Source: Ardenticatenia bacterium (GTDB taxonomy: Bacteria; Chloroflexota; Anaerolineae; Aggregatilineales; Ch27). Taken from it: a stretch of DNA of 8,450 bases. Below are positions 1 through 5,937 of the stretch, piece by piece; within the stretch, counting starts at the first letter, position 1, and every line of letters begins with the position of its first letter. The stretch covers positions 1-8,450 of the forward strand of contig JALSTC010000681.1 of the NCBI GenBank assembly GCA_026983935.1. The letters run 5' to 3'. The notes under the pieces were generated by a model that worked only from the letters and a program-made list of their open reading frames with translations, was not told where the DNA came from and did not search any database. Made by a program: the position numbers and the translations under genes.

Positions 1-1235
1 GCATCTGTATAAGCGCGGGCGGTGTCTTCCGGGGTATAGCGCAAAGCCGTTGCTTTACCTGCCGCTGCCATTCTGGCCGCCTTCTGGCGGTCTGTTAACA
101 ACTCAACGATGGCGGCGGCCAGTGCCTCCGCATCGGTCGGATCCGCGACCACCCGGCCGTTCTCGCCATCGCGCACGAAAGACGTGAAACCCGGCCGGTT
201 GGAGACCACCACCGGCACGCCGCAGCGCATGGCCTCCAGTGCCGTCATGCCGAAGCCTTCCACCCAGACCGAAGGGAATACGGCCACATCTGCTGCCAGA
301 TACTCGGCGGGCATCTGCGCGTAGGGCACATGCCCGGCAAAGCTGACTGCCCCCGGCGGCAGCGTATCGGCAATCTGCCGGGCCTGCTGCACATAGGGCG
401 TGTCGAGCGCCCGTCCGTTGCGGGCATACCCCGTGCCGCCCACGATGCGCAGCCGTGCGCCCGGCACCTGCTCCCGCACGCGAACGAACGCCCGCAGCAG
501 TTCCTGCACCCCTTTTTCTTTAACGAAGCGCCCGGCGAAGACAACCGTCGGGTGGCTGTCATCTTTTTGCGGATGGGGCATTTCCTCCACGCGGTCGAAT
601 TCATAGCCGAGCGAGTTGGGCACGACGTAAATTGCCGGGTCTGCGCCTGCGGGCAGAAGCTGCCGGGCATAGTCGGCCAGATTGTCGTTGGTCACGATGA
701 TCGCGCCCACGCGATCAAAATAGCGGCGGCTCATCCCGACCTGCGCCCGCAGCAGGAACACCAGCCGCTCTGGAGGGATAAAGCGGCTCAGATAATTCAG
801 ATTCTGCGGGCTGTCATCCAGTACCAGCAGGTCAAAGCCCTCCTGCTGCATGTACTGCCGCACGGCCCGCATGTAGCGGTAGGCCAGCCAACTGGCGGTG
901 CCAACCAGCCGCTGCAGCACATCTCCGGAGAGGCGGAACCGCTTTTTCACGGCCACGCTCAGACGGCGTGCCGCTTCATCAAAAATCACATGCCGATACA
1001 CAGCCCGGCGGGGGAAAGCCTGCACGTCGGCGTACTGGCGGCGCTCGCAGGCGGAGATTACCTCTGCCGTGAGTTCCGCCGGGGCGAGATCGGCCAGCGC
1101 TTCATGCAGCCGGTAGACATTCCAGCAGGGCGCACAGCCTGCCACAGGTGGCACGGGCAGCAGCATCGGGTCTTCCTGCACGATGCTGCACGCATGGAGC
1201 ACGCGCAGCGGATGGGATCGGGCCGGGGTAGTCAT
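1..1235 (-). CDS. GT4-family (GT-B fold) glycosyltransferase, 3' end outside window
   Basis: Likely cytoplasmic transferase adding a sugar from a nucleotide donor to a growing surface glycan. Reading from ATG 1235 gives 411 codons with no stop before the left edge, so the C-terminus is missing. The C-terminal Rossmann half is clear: VVFAGRFVKEKGVQELLRAF at about residues 231-250, then RLRIVGG at 261-267. The donor-binding EX7E motif is E326 to E334 (EGFGMTALEAMRCGVPVVVS), followed by FVRDGENG. The N-terminal acceptor half (1-200) is divergent: PVPPVAG at 27-33 leads into CAPCWNVYRL, where relatives usually have a glycine-rich loop. The start is secure because an in-frame TGA lies five codons upstream, the ATG overlaps the previous gene's TGA (ATGA), and GTGAGG lies 10 bases before it. 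Residue 411 is close to the usual full GT4 length, so few residues are probably lost. Acceptor, donor and linkage cannot be told from sequence. Confidence 0.93.
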   Translation of the reverse strand, partial: MTTPARSHPLRVLHACSIVQEDPMLLPVPPVAGCAPCWNVYRLHEALADLAPAELTAEVISACERRQYADVQAFPRRAVYRHVIFDEAARRLSVAVKKRFRLSGDVLQRLVGTASWLAYRYMRAVRQYMQQEGFDLLVLDDSPQNLNYLSRFIPPERLVFLLRAQVGMSRRYFDRVGAIIVTNDNLADYARQLLPAGADPAIYVVPNSLGYEFDRVEEMPHPQKDDSHPTVVFAGRFVKEKGVQELLRAFVRVREQVPGARLRIVGGTGYARNGRALDTPYVQQARQIADTLPPGAVSFAGHVPYAQMPAEYLAADVAVFPSVWVEGFGMTALEAMRCGVPVVVSNRPGFTSFVRDGENGRVVADPTDAEALAAAIVELLTDRQKAARMAAAGKATALRYTPEDTARAYTD

Positions 1236-2371
1236 CGCCGGACGGCCTCACTGTAAAAATGGACGAACTGTTCGGCATGATCGGCGGCGTCAAAATGCGT
1301 TTCTGCCGTTTTCCGTGCGGCAATACCCAGCCGGTGCATCAGGGCCGGATCGCTGGCCTGACGGAGCTGCTCGGCCATGCCCGGCGGGTCGCCCATCGGC
1401 ATGACGATGCCGTTTTCGCCGTCATGAATAACCTCTTCTGTCCCGCCTGCCGGCGTCACAAAGACCGGTTTGCCAAAGGCCATTGCCTCCGCCACCGCAT
1501 TGCTGAAGCCCTCCGCAATGCTGGACTGCACGTAAGCCGTTGCCGCCGCGAAGTGCGTGGCAAACTGCTCATAGGGCAAACGGCCCGCCAGCATCACACG
1601 ATCCTGCAGACCCAGTTGGTGGATCAGAAAGGTCAGGTGCTCTTCTTCCGGCCCGTCGCCCACGATCTCCAGCGTGGCATCCGGCAGGAAAGCCATCGCC
1701 CGGATCAGATCATGAAAAGCCTTTCGCCAGTGCAGCCGCCCCACCGAGATGAAATGCGGCGGCGCATCGCTCTTCGCGGGTGCGGGCGGTGGGATGTAAT
1801 CCGGCAGGGGAACCGTCGTGCGGATCGTCCTCGGTGTAGGGATCGAGTTTGCGATCTGCCGTGCCGCCGTGCCGAAGGTGTCACAGACCACATGAATACC
1901 GGCGGCGTGCTCCAGCACGTACCGGAAGCGCTGCATATCGTCCTGATTCAGCAGCGGCCATACCTGAATGTCCGATCCGCGCAGGCTGATCGTATAGGGA
2001 ATATCCAGCGCGTCGGCGCAGCGGGCCAGCAGCCTGGCCAGCGTGCCGAAGTGGAAGTGCACCACATCTGGCCGGAGTTCTTGCAGCGCCCGCACGACCA
2101 TCCGGTCGCGCAAACGCAGGTCACTGCCCGGTACACCGTTCAGCCGCAGGCGGACTGCCGCCGTCGCTTTTTCCAGCCGATTCATGTGATCAATATTGGG
2201 CAGGCTCACAACCGGGGCGGGGAAATCCCGCACGGATTGGATGGTGGCCGAATGAGGCCGGATCGGGCTTTTGGCAGCCATAGTCAGCGTCACCCGCCCT
2301 GCCAGTGCCCGCGCATGGCGGATGATGAAGGTCTCCGCTGGCCAGGTATACGTCACCTCAAGAACACGCAT
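1232..2371 (-). CDS. GT4-family glycosyltransferase, WcaL/colanic-acid-like
   Basis: A 379-residue retaining-type GT-B glycosyltransferase expected to act at the cytoplasmic membrane face on a lipid-linked glycan. The N-terminus MRVLEVTYTWPAETFIIRHA matches the 'SETFI' start of WcaL/AmsK-like enzymes. HFHFGT at 105-110 and SLRGSDI at 129-135 are the N-domain motifs of that group. In the C-domain, VGRLHWRKAFHDLI (210-223) and EIVGDGPEEEHL (235-246) are the donor-domain strands, and EX7E is E287 to E295 (EGFSNAVAEAMAFGKPV), followed by HDGENG at 316-321. Length is normal and no catalytic motif is missing. It starts 12 bases after the wzt stop with only a weak Shine-Dalgarno (AGCGGGA), so coupling to wzt translation is likely. 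Its TGA overlaps the start of the next glycosyltransferase. The exact sugar cannot be assigned. Confidence 0.95.
   Translation of the reverse strand: MRVLEVTYTWPAETFIIRHARALAGRVTLTMAAKSPIRPHSATIQSVRDFPAPVVSLPNIDHMNRLEKATAAVRLRLNGVPGSDLRLRDRMVVRALQELRPDVVHFHFGTLARLLARCADALDIPYTISLRGSDIQVWPLLNQDDMQRFRYVLEHAAGIHVVCDTFGTAARQIANSIPTPRTIRTTVPLPDYIPPPAPAKSDAPPHFISVGRLHWRKAFHDLIRAMAFLPDATLEIVGDGPEEEHLTFLIHQLGLQDRVMLAGRLPYEQFATHFAAATAYVQSSIAEGFSNAVAEAMAFGKPVFVTPAGGTEEVIHDGENGIVMPMGDPPGMAEQLRQASDPALMHRLGIAARKTAETHFDAADHAEQFVHFYSEAVRR
1246..1251 (-). promoter_or_regulatory. Ribosome binding site of the last GT4 gene, inside the preceding gene
   Basis: GTGAGG lies 10 bases before ATG 1235, within the last codons of the upstream glycosyltransferase. 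Together with the ATGA overlap at 1235-1232 this is the usual layout for translational coupling. Confidence 0.45.
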
Positions 2372-2383
2372 CAGTCCCGCTGC

Positions 2384-3679
2384 CTATTCCATCTGCCAGT
2401 CCGCGTCCATCATGACCAGCCCTTTGTCCCGATGGTACATGCGCTCGGATTGAAACACGCCGTGCGACTCCAGTGTGATCGCAAATGAACGGTGCACGTG
2501 ATCCATGCGTTTGCCCAGCCGCTGGCAGAACCAGGGTTCCACCATATACAGGCCGGGGTAAAACGGCAGGCCGGGAATGCGGGCGATGATCCGGACGCGC
2601 CGCTGATTGGGGCCGAGTTCAAAGTAGATGCTCTGGCTGTCCGTCCGCAGGTTGACCAGCGGCGTGCCGTCCAGCGTGCGGATTTCGAAGCCGCCAACCA
2701 GCTCGCGGACGTTCTTTTCCAGTTCGATGTCCATCCACAGCTCAAAGGGCTTGCCCAGCCCGATCATGGACGTGACATTGCCTTCATTGTCCCGGCAGCC
2801 GATCTCCACAATACGTCCGCCGCCGATGCCCGATCGGGAGGTCGTCTCCCGAACGTCCCGCACGCCGATGCCGTGCTGCTGTTCCGCGGCCCCGCGTGTA
2901 TAGAAGGAAATGGCGTTATCTATGCTGCCTTCGAATACCACGTGCCCCTGTTCCAGCACGATGCCGCGCTCACAAAGATTGCGAGCCGCAACCATGTTAT
3001 GGCTGACGAAAAGCACCGTCCGCCCCTCAGAGGCCACATCACTCATCTTGTTGAGGCACTTCCGCTGAAACTTCACATCACCGACGGCCAGCACCTCATC
3101 TACCAGCAGGATTTCCGGTTCCAGATGGGCGGCCACAGAAAAAGCCAGCCGCAGGTGCATCCCGCTGGAGTAGTGCTTGACCGGCGTGTCAATGAATTTC
3201 TCGGTCTCGGCGAAGGCGACCATTTCGTCGAATTTGGCGTCGATTTCCTCGCGGGTCATGCCCAGGATAGCGCCGTTCAGGTAGATGTTTTCCCGGCCGG
3301 TCAGCTCCGGGTGAAAGCCCGTCCCTACCTCCAGCAGCGAGCCGACACGCCCGTAAACGTCGGCGTAGCCTTCCGTTGGCTCGGTGATGCGGGAAAGCAC
3401 CTTGAGCAGCGTGCTCTTGCCCGCGCCGTTGTGGCCGATGACGGCCACCACTTCGCCCTCGGAGACCTCGAAAGATACGTTGCGCAGTGCCCAGATTGTT
3501 TCTTCCAGCCCGGCTGCGCCGTAGGCCTGCCCCCGGAGAAGCTGCCGGGCGCGGCGGAATGGGGCAACGAAGGCATCGGTCAGCGTGTCGCGCAGTGTGG
3601 CGTATTTGTCCTGTCTGGCCCCGATGCGATACTGCTTGCCCAGGTCACAGACCTGAATCGCGAGATTTCCTGTTGTCAT
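2384..3679 (-). CDS. wzt: Polysaccharide ABC exporter ATPase with C-terminal glycan-recognition domain (Wzt)
   Basis: Energises export of a completed lipid-linked polysaccharide through the Wzm channel, from the cytoplasmic face. About residues 5-260 form the nucleotide-binding domain: KQYRIG near the N-terminus, Walker A GHNGAGKST (about 83-91), the YSSGM signature (171-175) used by this subfamily in place of LSGGQ, Walker B ILLVDE (191-196) and the H-loop histidine in SHN (about 228). Residues 285-415 form a beta-rich domain like Wzt_C, with FELWMDIEL and FYPGLYMVEPWF. In E. coli O9a and Klebsiella O12 this domain binds the modified non-reducing end of the glycan. At about 431 residues it has the full two-domain length. 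Two adjacent starts exist, GTG 3682 and ATG 3679. GAGAGA at 3700-3695 is 12 and 15 bases away respectively, so spacing slightly favours GTG, while ATG is the commoner codon. It follows wzm by about 20 bases, so the two are almost surely co-translated. Confidence 0.96.
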   Translation of the reverse strand: MTTGNLAIQVCDLGKQYRIGARQDKYATLRDTLTDAFVAPFRRARQLLRGQAYGAAGLEETIWALRNVSFEVSEGEVVAVIGHNGAGKSTLLKVLSRITEPTEGYADVYGRVGSLLEVGTGFHPELTGRENIYLNGAILGMTREEIDAKFDEMVAFAETEKFIDTPVKHYSSGMHLRLAFSVAAHLEPEILLVDEVLAVGDVKFQRKCLNKMSDVASEGRTVLFVSHNMVAARNLCERGIVLEQGHVVFEGSIDNAISFYTRGAAEQQHGIGVRDVRETTSRSGIGGGRIVEIGCRDNEGNVTSMIGLGKPFELWMDIELEKNVRELVGGFEIRTLDGTPLVNLRTDSQSIYFELGPNQRRVRIIARIPGLPFYPGLYMVEPWFCQRLGKRMDHVHRSFAITLESHGVFQSERMYHRDKGLVMMDADWQME

Positions 3680-3699
3680 CACTTGTTCTATCTATCTCT

Positions 3700-4683
3700 C
3701 TAAACAACGTCCGCAAAAGTTTTTTCCATCCGACGGAAATAGAAAGCCCCGCTGACCAGCAGCAGGATGGCGGCCAGCGTGGAGACCAGAATCAGCGGGC
3801 CGGGGGCGGTTTCCGTGCCCAGCAGTGCCCAGCGGAAGCCTTCCACGACGCCCGCCATGGGATTGATGCCATAGATAAGCCGCAGTGTCTCGTTTTCGAT
3901 CAGGCTGCTGGGGTAGACAATGGGGGTCGCAAACAGCCAGAACTGCGTCAGGAACGGGATCGTATAGCGGATATCGCGGAACTGCACGTTCATGGCGGAG
4001 AGCCACAGCCCCACGCCCAGCGCCGTGATGAATGCCAGCAGCAGGAGCAGCGGCAGCCACAGCACGTTGGCCGTCAGATTGATGTCGTAGGACAGCAGTT
4101 CATGGCCGATGGTCAGGGAACCGGGCTGCCAGGTCAGGGTGAAGACGCGCGCCATCTTGTAGTAGACGATCATGCCCAGCAGCACGATGAAAGCCAGCGT
4201 GAAATCCACCAGCCCGGAGAGCACCGTCGAGATAGGGGCCACCAGCCGGGGGAAGTACACTTTCTTGATCAGGTTGGCGCTGCGTACCAGACTGTTGGAA
4301 GACTGGGTCAGGCCGTTGGCAAAGAATGTCCAGGGCACAAGCGCCGCGTAGTTGAAGATCGGGTAGGGGATGCCGTCCGAGGGAATGCCCGCCAGACGTC
4401 CAAAGAACAGGCTGAAGACCACCATTGAGAAGAATGGCTGGATGATGGCCCAGGCCGCGCCCAGGATCGTCTGCTTATAGCGGACTTTGACATCCCGCCA
4501 GGTGAGGAAAAACAGCAGTTCACGGTAGGCCCACAGTTCCCCTAGCTGCAGGGAGACCCAGCCTTTGGAAGGCGCGATGTGCACGACGGGCTGCCGGGGT
4601 CTGGCCCGCGAGGGCTGCACCGGCTTTTTGTCCTCAGGGTTTTCTTCGTCTACAGGAGTCTGGACGTTGTCCATTACTTGCAT
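3700..4683 (-). CDS. wzm: Polysaccharide ABC exporter permease (Wzm, ABC-2 type)
   Basis: Inner-membrane half of the Wzm/Wzt exporter that moves lipid-linked glycan across the membrane. It has 327 residues. Residues 1-35 are a proline- and charge-rich cytoplasmic tail, followed by PSKGWVSLQLGELWAYRELL. The family signature RDVKVRYKQTILGAAWAI is at 63-80. LIKKVYFPRLVAPIS (138-152) probably contains the coupling helix that meets Wzt, and NVQFRDIRYTIPFLTQFW is at 232-249. Hydrophobic segments near 78-97, 108-125, 148-174, 205-230, 241-258 and 296-313 give about six membrane helices, as expected. The end GAFYFRRMEKTFADVV is typical. Odd: about 25-30 extra residues at roughly 177-203 in the loop between the third and fourth helices. 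Start ATG 4683 is preferred over ATG 4674 because AAGGAAG lies 9 bases upstream. A 98-base gap separates it from the preceding GT2 gene. Confidence 0.96.
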   Translation of the reverse strand: MQVMDNVQTPVDEENPEDKKPVQPSRARPRQPVVHIAPSKGWVSLQLGELWAYRELLFFLTWRDVKVRYKQTILGAAWAIIQPFFSMVVFSLFFGRLAGIPSDGIPYPIFNYAALVPWTFFANGLTQSSNSLVRSANLIKKVYFPRLVAPISTVLSGLVDFTLAFIVLLGMIVYYKMARVFTLTWQPGSLTIGHELLSYDINLTANVLWLPLLLLLAFITALGVGLWLSAMNVQFRDIRYTIPFLTQFWLFATPIVYPSSLIENETLRLIYGINPMAGVVEGFRWALLGTETAPGPLILVSTLAAILLLVSGAFYFRRMEKTFADVV

Positions 4684-4781
4684 CTTGTTTAACTTCCTTA
4701 CAGGTGGTTTCCTGGTGAGTTTTCATCACATTACACATGACTTGTTGAATCCGTGCAGTGGGTTGATCTGCATTCCCGGCG
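4684..4781 (-). other. 98-base non-coding spacer ahead of wzm
   Basis: This is the longest gap inside the exporter/glycosyltransferase run and is noticeably less GC-rich than the genes. Apart from the hairpin at its 5' end and the wzm Shine-Dalgarno at its 3' end, no convincing promoter is seen. The best pair, TTCAAC with TGAAAA, matches consensus at only three positions each. A short out-of-phase frame crossing into wzm lacks a ribosome binding site. Confidence 0.4.
4693..4699 (-). promoter_or_regulatory. Ribosome binding site of wzm
   Basis: AAGGAAG sits 9 bases before ATG 4683. It is the best Shine-Dalgarno in the window and decides for this start over the in-frame ATG at 4674, which would be 18 bases from it. 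Confidence 0.6.
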
Positions 4782-4791
4782 CTATGCCGGG
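4775..4791 (-). other. Perfect GC hairpin across the GT2 stop codon
   Basis: CCCGGC and GCCGGG (transcript 4791-4786 and 4780-4775) form a 6-bp stem with a five-base loop, AUAGC, that carries most of the UAG stop. No U-tract follows. It may be an RNA stability or attenuation element between the GT2 gene and wzm, or a chance product of GC-rich coding sequence. Confidence 0.3.
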
Positions 4792-5780
4792 CGTGCCCAT
4801 TCTGGCCGCCGCAGCCCCAGCGCCCGCAGCATTTGCTTGATGCTGCCCCATACACGCTTGCGCAGGAATTTGAGCAGATTCTTTGTGCCGTCGCGCAGCA
4901 GGGCATACTGCCCCACCGTCAGCAGGCAGCGCATCCGTTCGCCGGGGGTCAGCGGGGTACGCGCAATGGCCCGACGGTATTCGTTCACCAGCTTGAAGGT
5001 CCGGAGGACACGCTTGCCCTGGTTGCGCGGGCTGAACCAGGCAGAGTACCGCCCGGTTGTTCGGTATTTGCTCCGCATGGCCGGATGGTAGCGGATGAAC
5101 AGGAGATATTCCGGCACTTCATAGAACCGCCCGCGCAGGGCCAGCTCGGCCAGCAGCACCCGATCCGAGGAAATAAAGTCCCCGATCAGGCGGGTCTGCC
5201 GCAGCACATCTGCCCGGATCAGACCGAAGACCGGGCTGAACTGCGGCCAGGGCGTGCGCTTCTTGAGGAGCGGCTGGCCGTTTTCGTCCAGCTCGCGCCC
5301 GCGGTAGCGGAGGAAGTGCGCCAGCCGTGCCGGGCTTTCTGCCTGCTGAAGATTCATGCGTTGTTCGAACCGTGCCAGCACTTCACCGTGCTCATCAATG
5401 AATGAGACGCGGGGATAGGCCAGCACCACGCCGGGGTCAAGCTCCAGCACTTCCACACACCGTTCCAGAAACTCCGGGGCGATGATGTCATCGTGGGCAG
5501 CCCACTTGAAATATTTACCCCGGCTCCGGGCAAAGGCCCGATTGAAATTCCCGGCAGCGCCCAGATTCGTCTCGTTGCGCACGTAGCGCACGCGCGGGTC
5601 GCGTGACGCATAGGCGCGGCCTATGGCCTCGGTGCTATCGGTTGAAGCGTTGTCCGTGATCACGATCTCGAAGTCGGTGAAGGTCTGGGCCAGCAGCGAA
5701 TCGAGTGCTTCAGCCAGGTAGTTCTCGCCGTTGTATACCGGCACGCCAAGGCTCACCAGCGGAGCGTCATCACGAATCAT
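4782..5780 (-). CDS. Family 2 glycosyltransferase (GT-A fold)
   Basis: An inverting GT-A glycosyltransferase of 332 residues, probably adding a sugar to the lipid-linked precursor exported by the neighbouring Wzm/Wzt. The nucleotide-binding start is VSLGVPVYNGENYLAEALDS at 9-28, then ITDNASTDST at 41-50 and NETNLGAAGNFNRAF at 69-83. The metal/donor motif appears as AAHDDI (94-99), the HDD form common in this subgroup rather than a plain DXD. A later acidic pair, SSDRVLLAEL at 204-213, lies where the catalytic base is usually found. The last 75 residues are basic and predicted helical without a clear membrane span, so peripheral membrane binding is possible. The start is supported by AAAAAGGG ending 10 bases upstream. 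Length and motifs are complete. It is separated by 142 bases from the propeller gene upstream and by 98 bases from wzm downstream. The sugar cannot be assigned. Confidence 0.95.
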   Translation of the reverse strand: MIRDDAPLVSLGVPVYNGENYLAEALDSLLAQTFTDFEIVITDNASTDSTEAIGRAYASRDPRVRYVRNETNLGAAGNFNRAFARSRGKYFKWAAHDDIIAPEFLERCVEVLELDPGVVLAYPRVSFIDEHGEVLARFEQRMNLQQAESPARLAHFLRYRGRELDENGQPLLKKRTPWPQFSPVFGLIRADVLRQTRLIGDFISSDRVLLAELALRGRFYEVPEYLLFIRYHPAMRSKYRTTGRYSAWFSPRNQGKRVLRTFKLVNEYRRAIARTPLTPGERMRCLLTVGQYALLRDGTKNLLKFLRKRVWGSIKQMLRALGLRRPEWARPA

Positions 5781-5790
5781 TCTGAAAGCA

Positions 5791-5798
5791 CCCTTTTT
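5791..5798 (-). promoter_or_regulatory. Ribosome binding site of the GT2 gene
   Basis: AAAAAGGG with 10 bases between its last G and ATG 5780. It fits the start that places the VSLGVPVYNG strand at residue 9, as in most family members. Confidence 0.5.
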
Positions 5799-5819
5799 AT
5801 CTTTCCAACCTGCATGAAA

Positions 5820-5825
5820 AATATA
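5820..5825 (-). promoter_or_regulatory. Possible -10 element (TATATT) ahead of the GT2 gene
   Basis: The only AT-rich patch in the 142-base gap reads GAATCTATATTTTT on the minus strand, about 40 bases before the GT2 start. TATATT is a fair sigma-70 type -10. No good -35 is present at 16-19 bases (AGGCCG, TAGGCC and TTAGGC are all poor matches). Transcription from here would give a leader of about 33 bases that includes the GT2 ribosome binding site. Weak evidence. Confidence 0.22.
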
Positions 5826-5878
5826 GATTCCCGACCTTGCAGCGGCCTAACATGGCCCGGAAAATCCCTTGCACCCCT

Positions 5879-5913
5879 CTAACAACCCTGATGGCCGGTC
5901 TGCGGGTTGTAAG
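5879..5913 (-). terminator. Second hairpin downstream of the propeller gene
   Basis: ACAACCC (5910-5904 on the transcript strand: 5'-ACAACCC) pairs perfectly with GGGTTGT (5888-5882), a 7-bp stem with a 15-base loop. After one mismatch, two more pairs extend it to 5879/5913. The sequence after it is purine-rich (AGAGGGG) and lacks a run of U, so termination activity is only a possibility. Confidence 0.3.
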
Positions 5914-5914
5914 G

Positions 5915-5937
5915 GCCGCCGATCATGGCCCGGCGGC
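5915..5937 (-). terminator. GC hairpin over the stop codon of the propeller gene (possible terminator/attenuator)
   Basis: On the transcript GCCGCC and GGCGGC form a perfect 6-bp stem with an 11-base loop that contains the TGA stop of the propeller gene. No U-tract follows, so it is not a canonical intrinsic terminator. With the next hairpin it could mark the 3' end of that message or protect it. Confidence 0.25.

Noticed and set aside
245..670. A 141-codon minus-strand frame inside the partial GT4
   Set aside because: It is out of phase with the GT4 frame, which is open throughout and carries the family motifs.
330..1256. A 308-codon plus-strand open frame opposite the partial GT4
   Set aside because: Composition is unnatural and no domain is seen. 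The minus frame shows a clean EX7E glycosyltransferase.
1259..3703. Two long plus-strand open frames (1259-2488 and 2492-3703) antisense to the GT4 gene and wzt
   Set aside because: Their products are His/Arg/Gln-rich without any recognisable domain, and the minus strand carries complete, motif-perfect enzymes. They are antisense shadows of GC-rich codon use.
4634..4735. Short minus-strand frame starting in the wzm leader (MCNVMKTHQETT...) and overlapping the wzm start, a possible leader peptide
   Set aside because: No Shine-Dalgarno precedes either ATG, there is no run of regulatory codons and no attenuator-like hairpin before wzm.
4684..4781. Internal promoter ahead of wzm (TTCAAC, then TGAAAA)
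   Set aside because: Each box matches consensus at only three of six positions, which is expected by chance in a stretch of this composition.
5483..5501. HDD instead of a plain DXD motif in GT2 as a sign of inactivation
   Set aside because: The AAHDDI form is common in this GT2 subgroup, so it is not taken as a defect.
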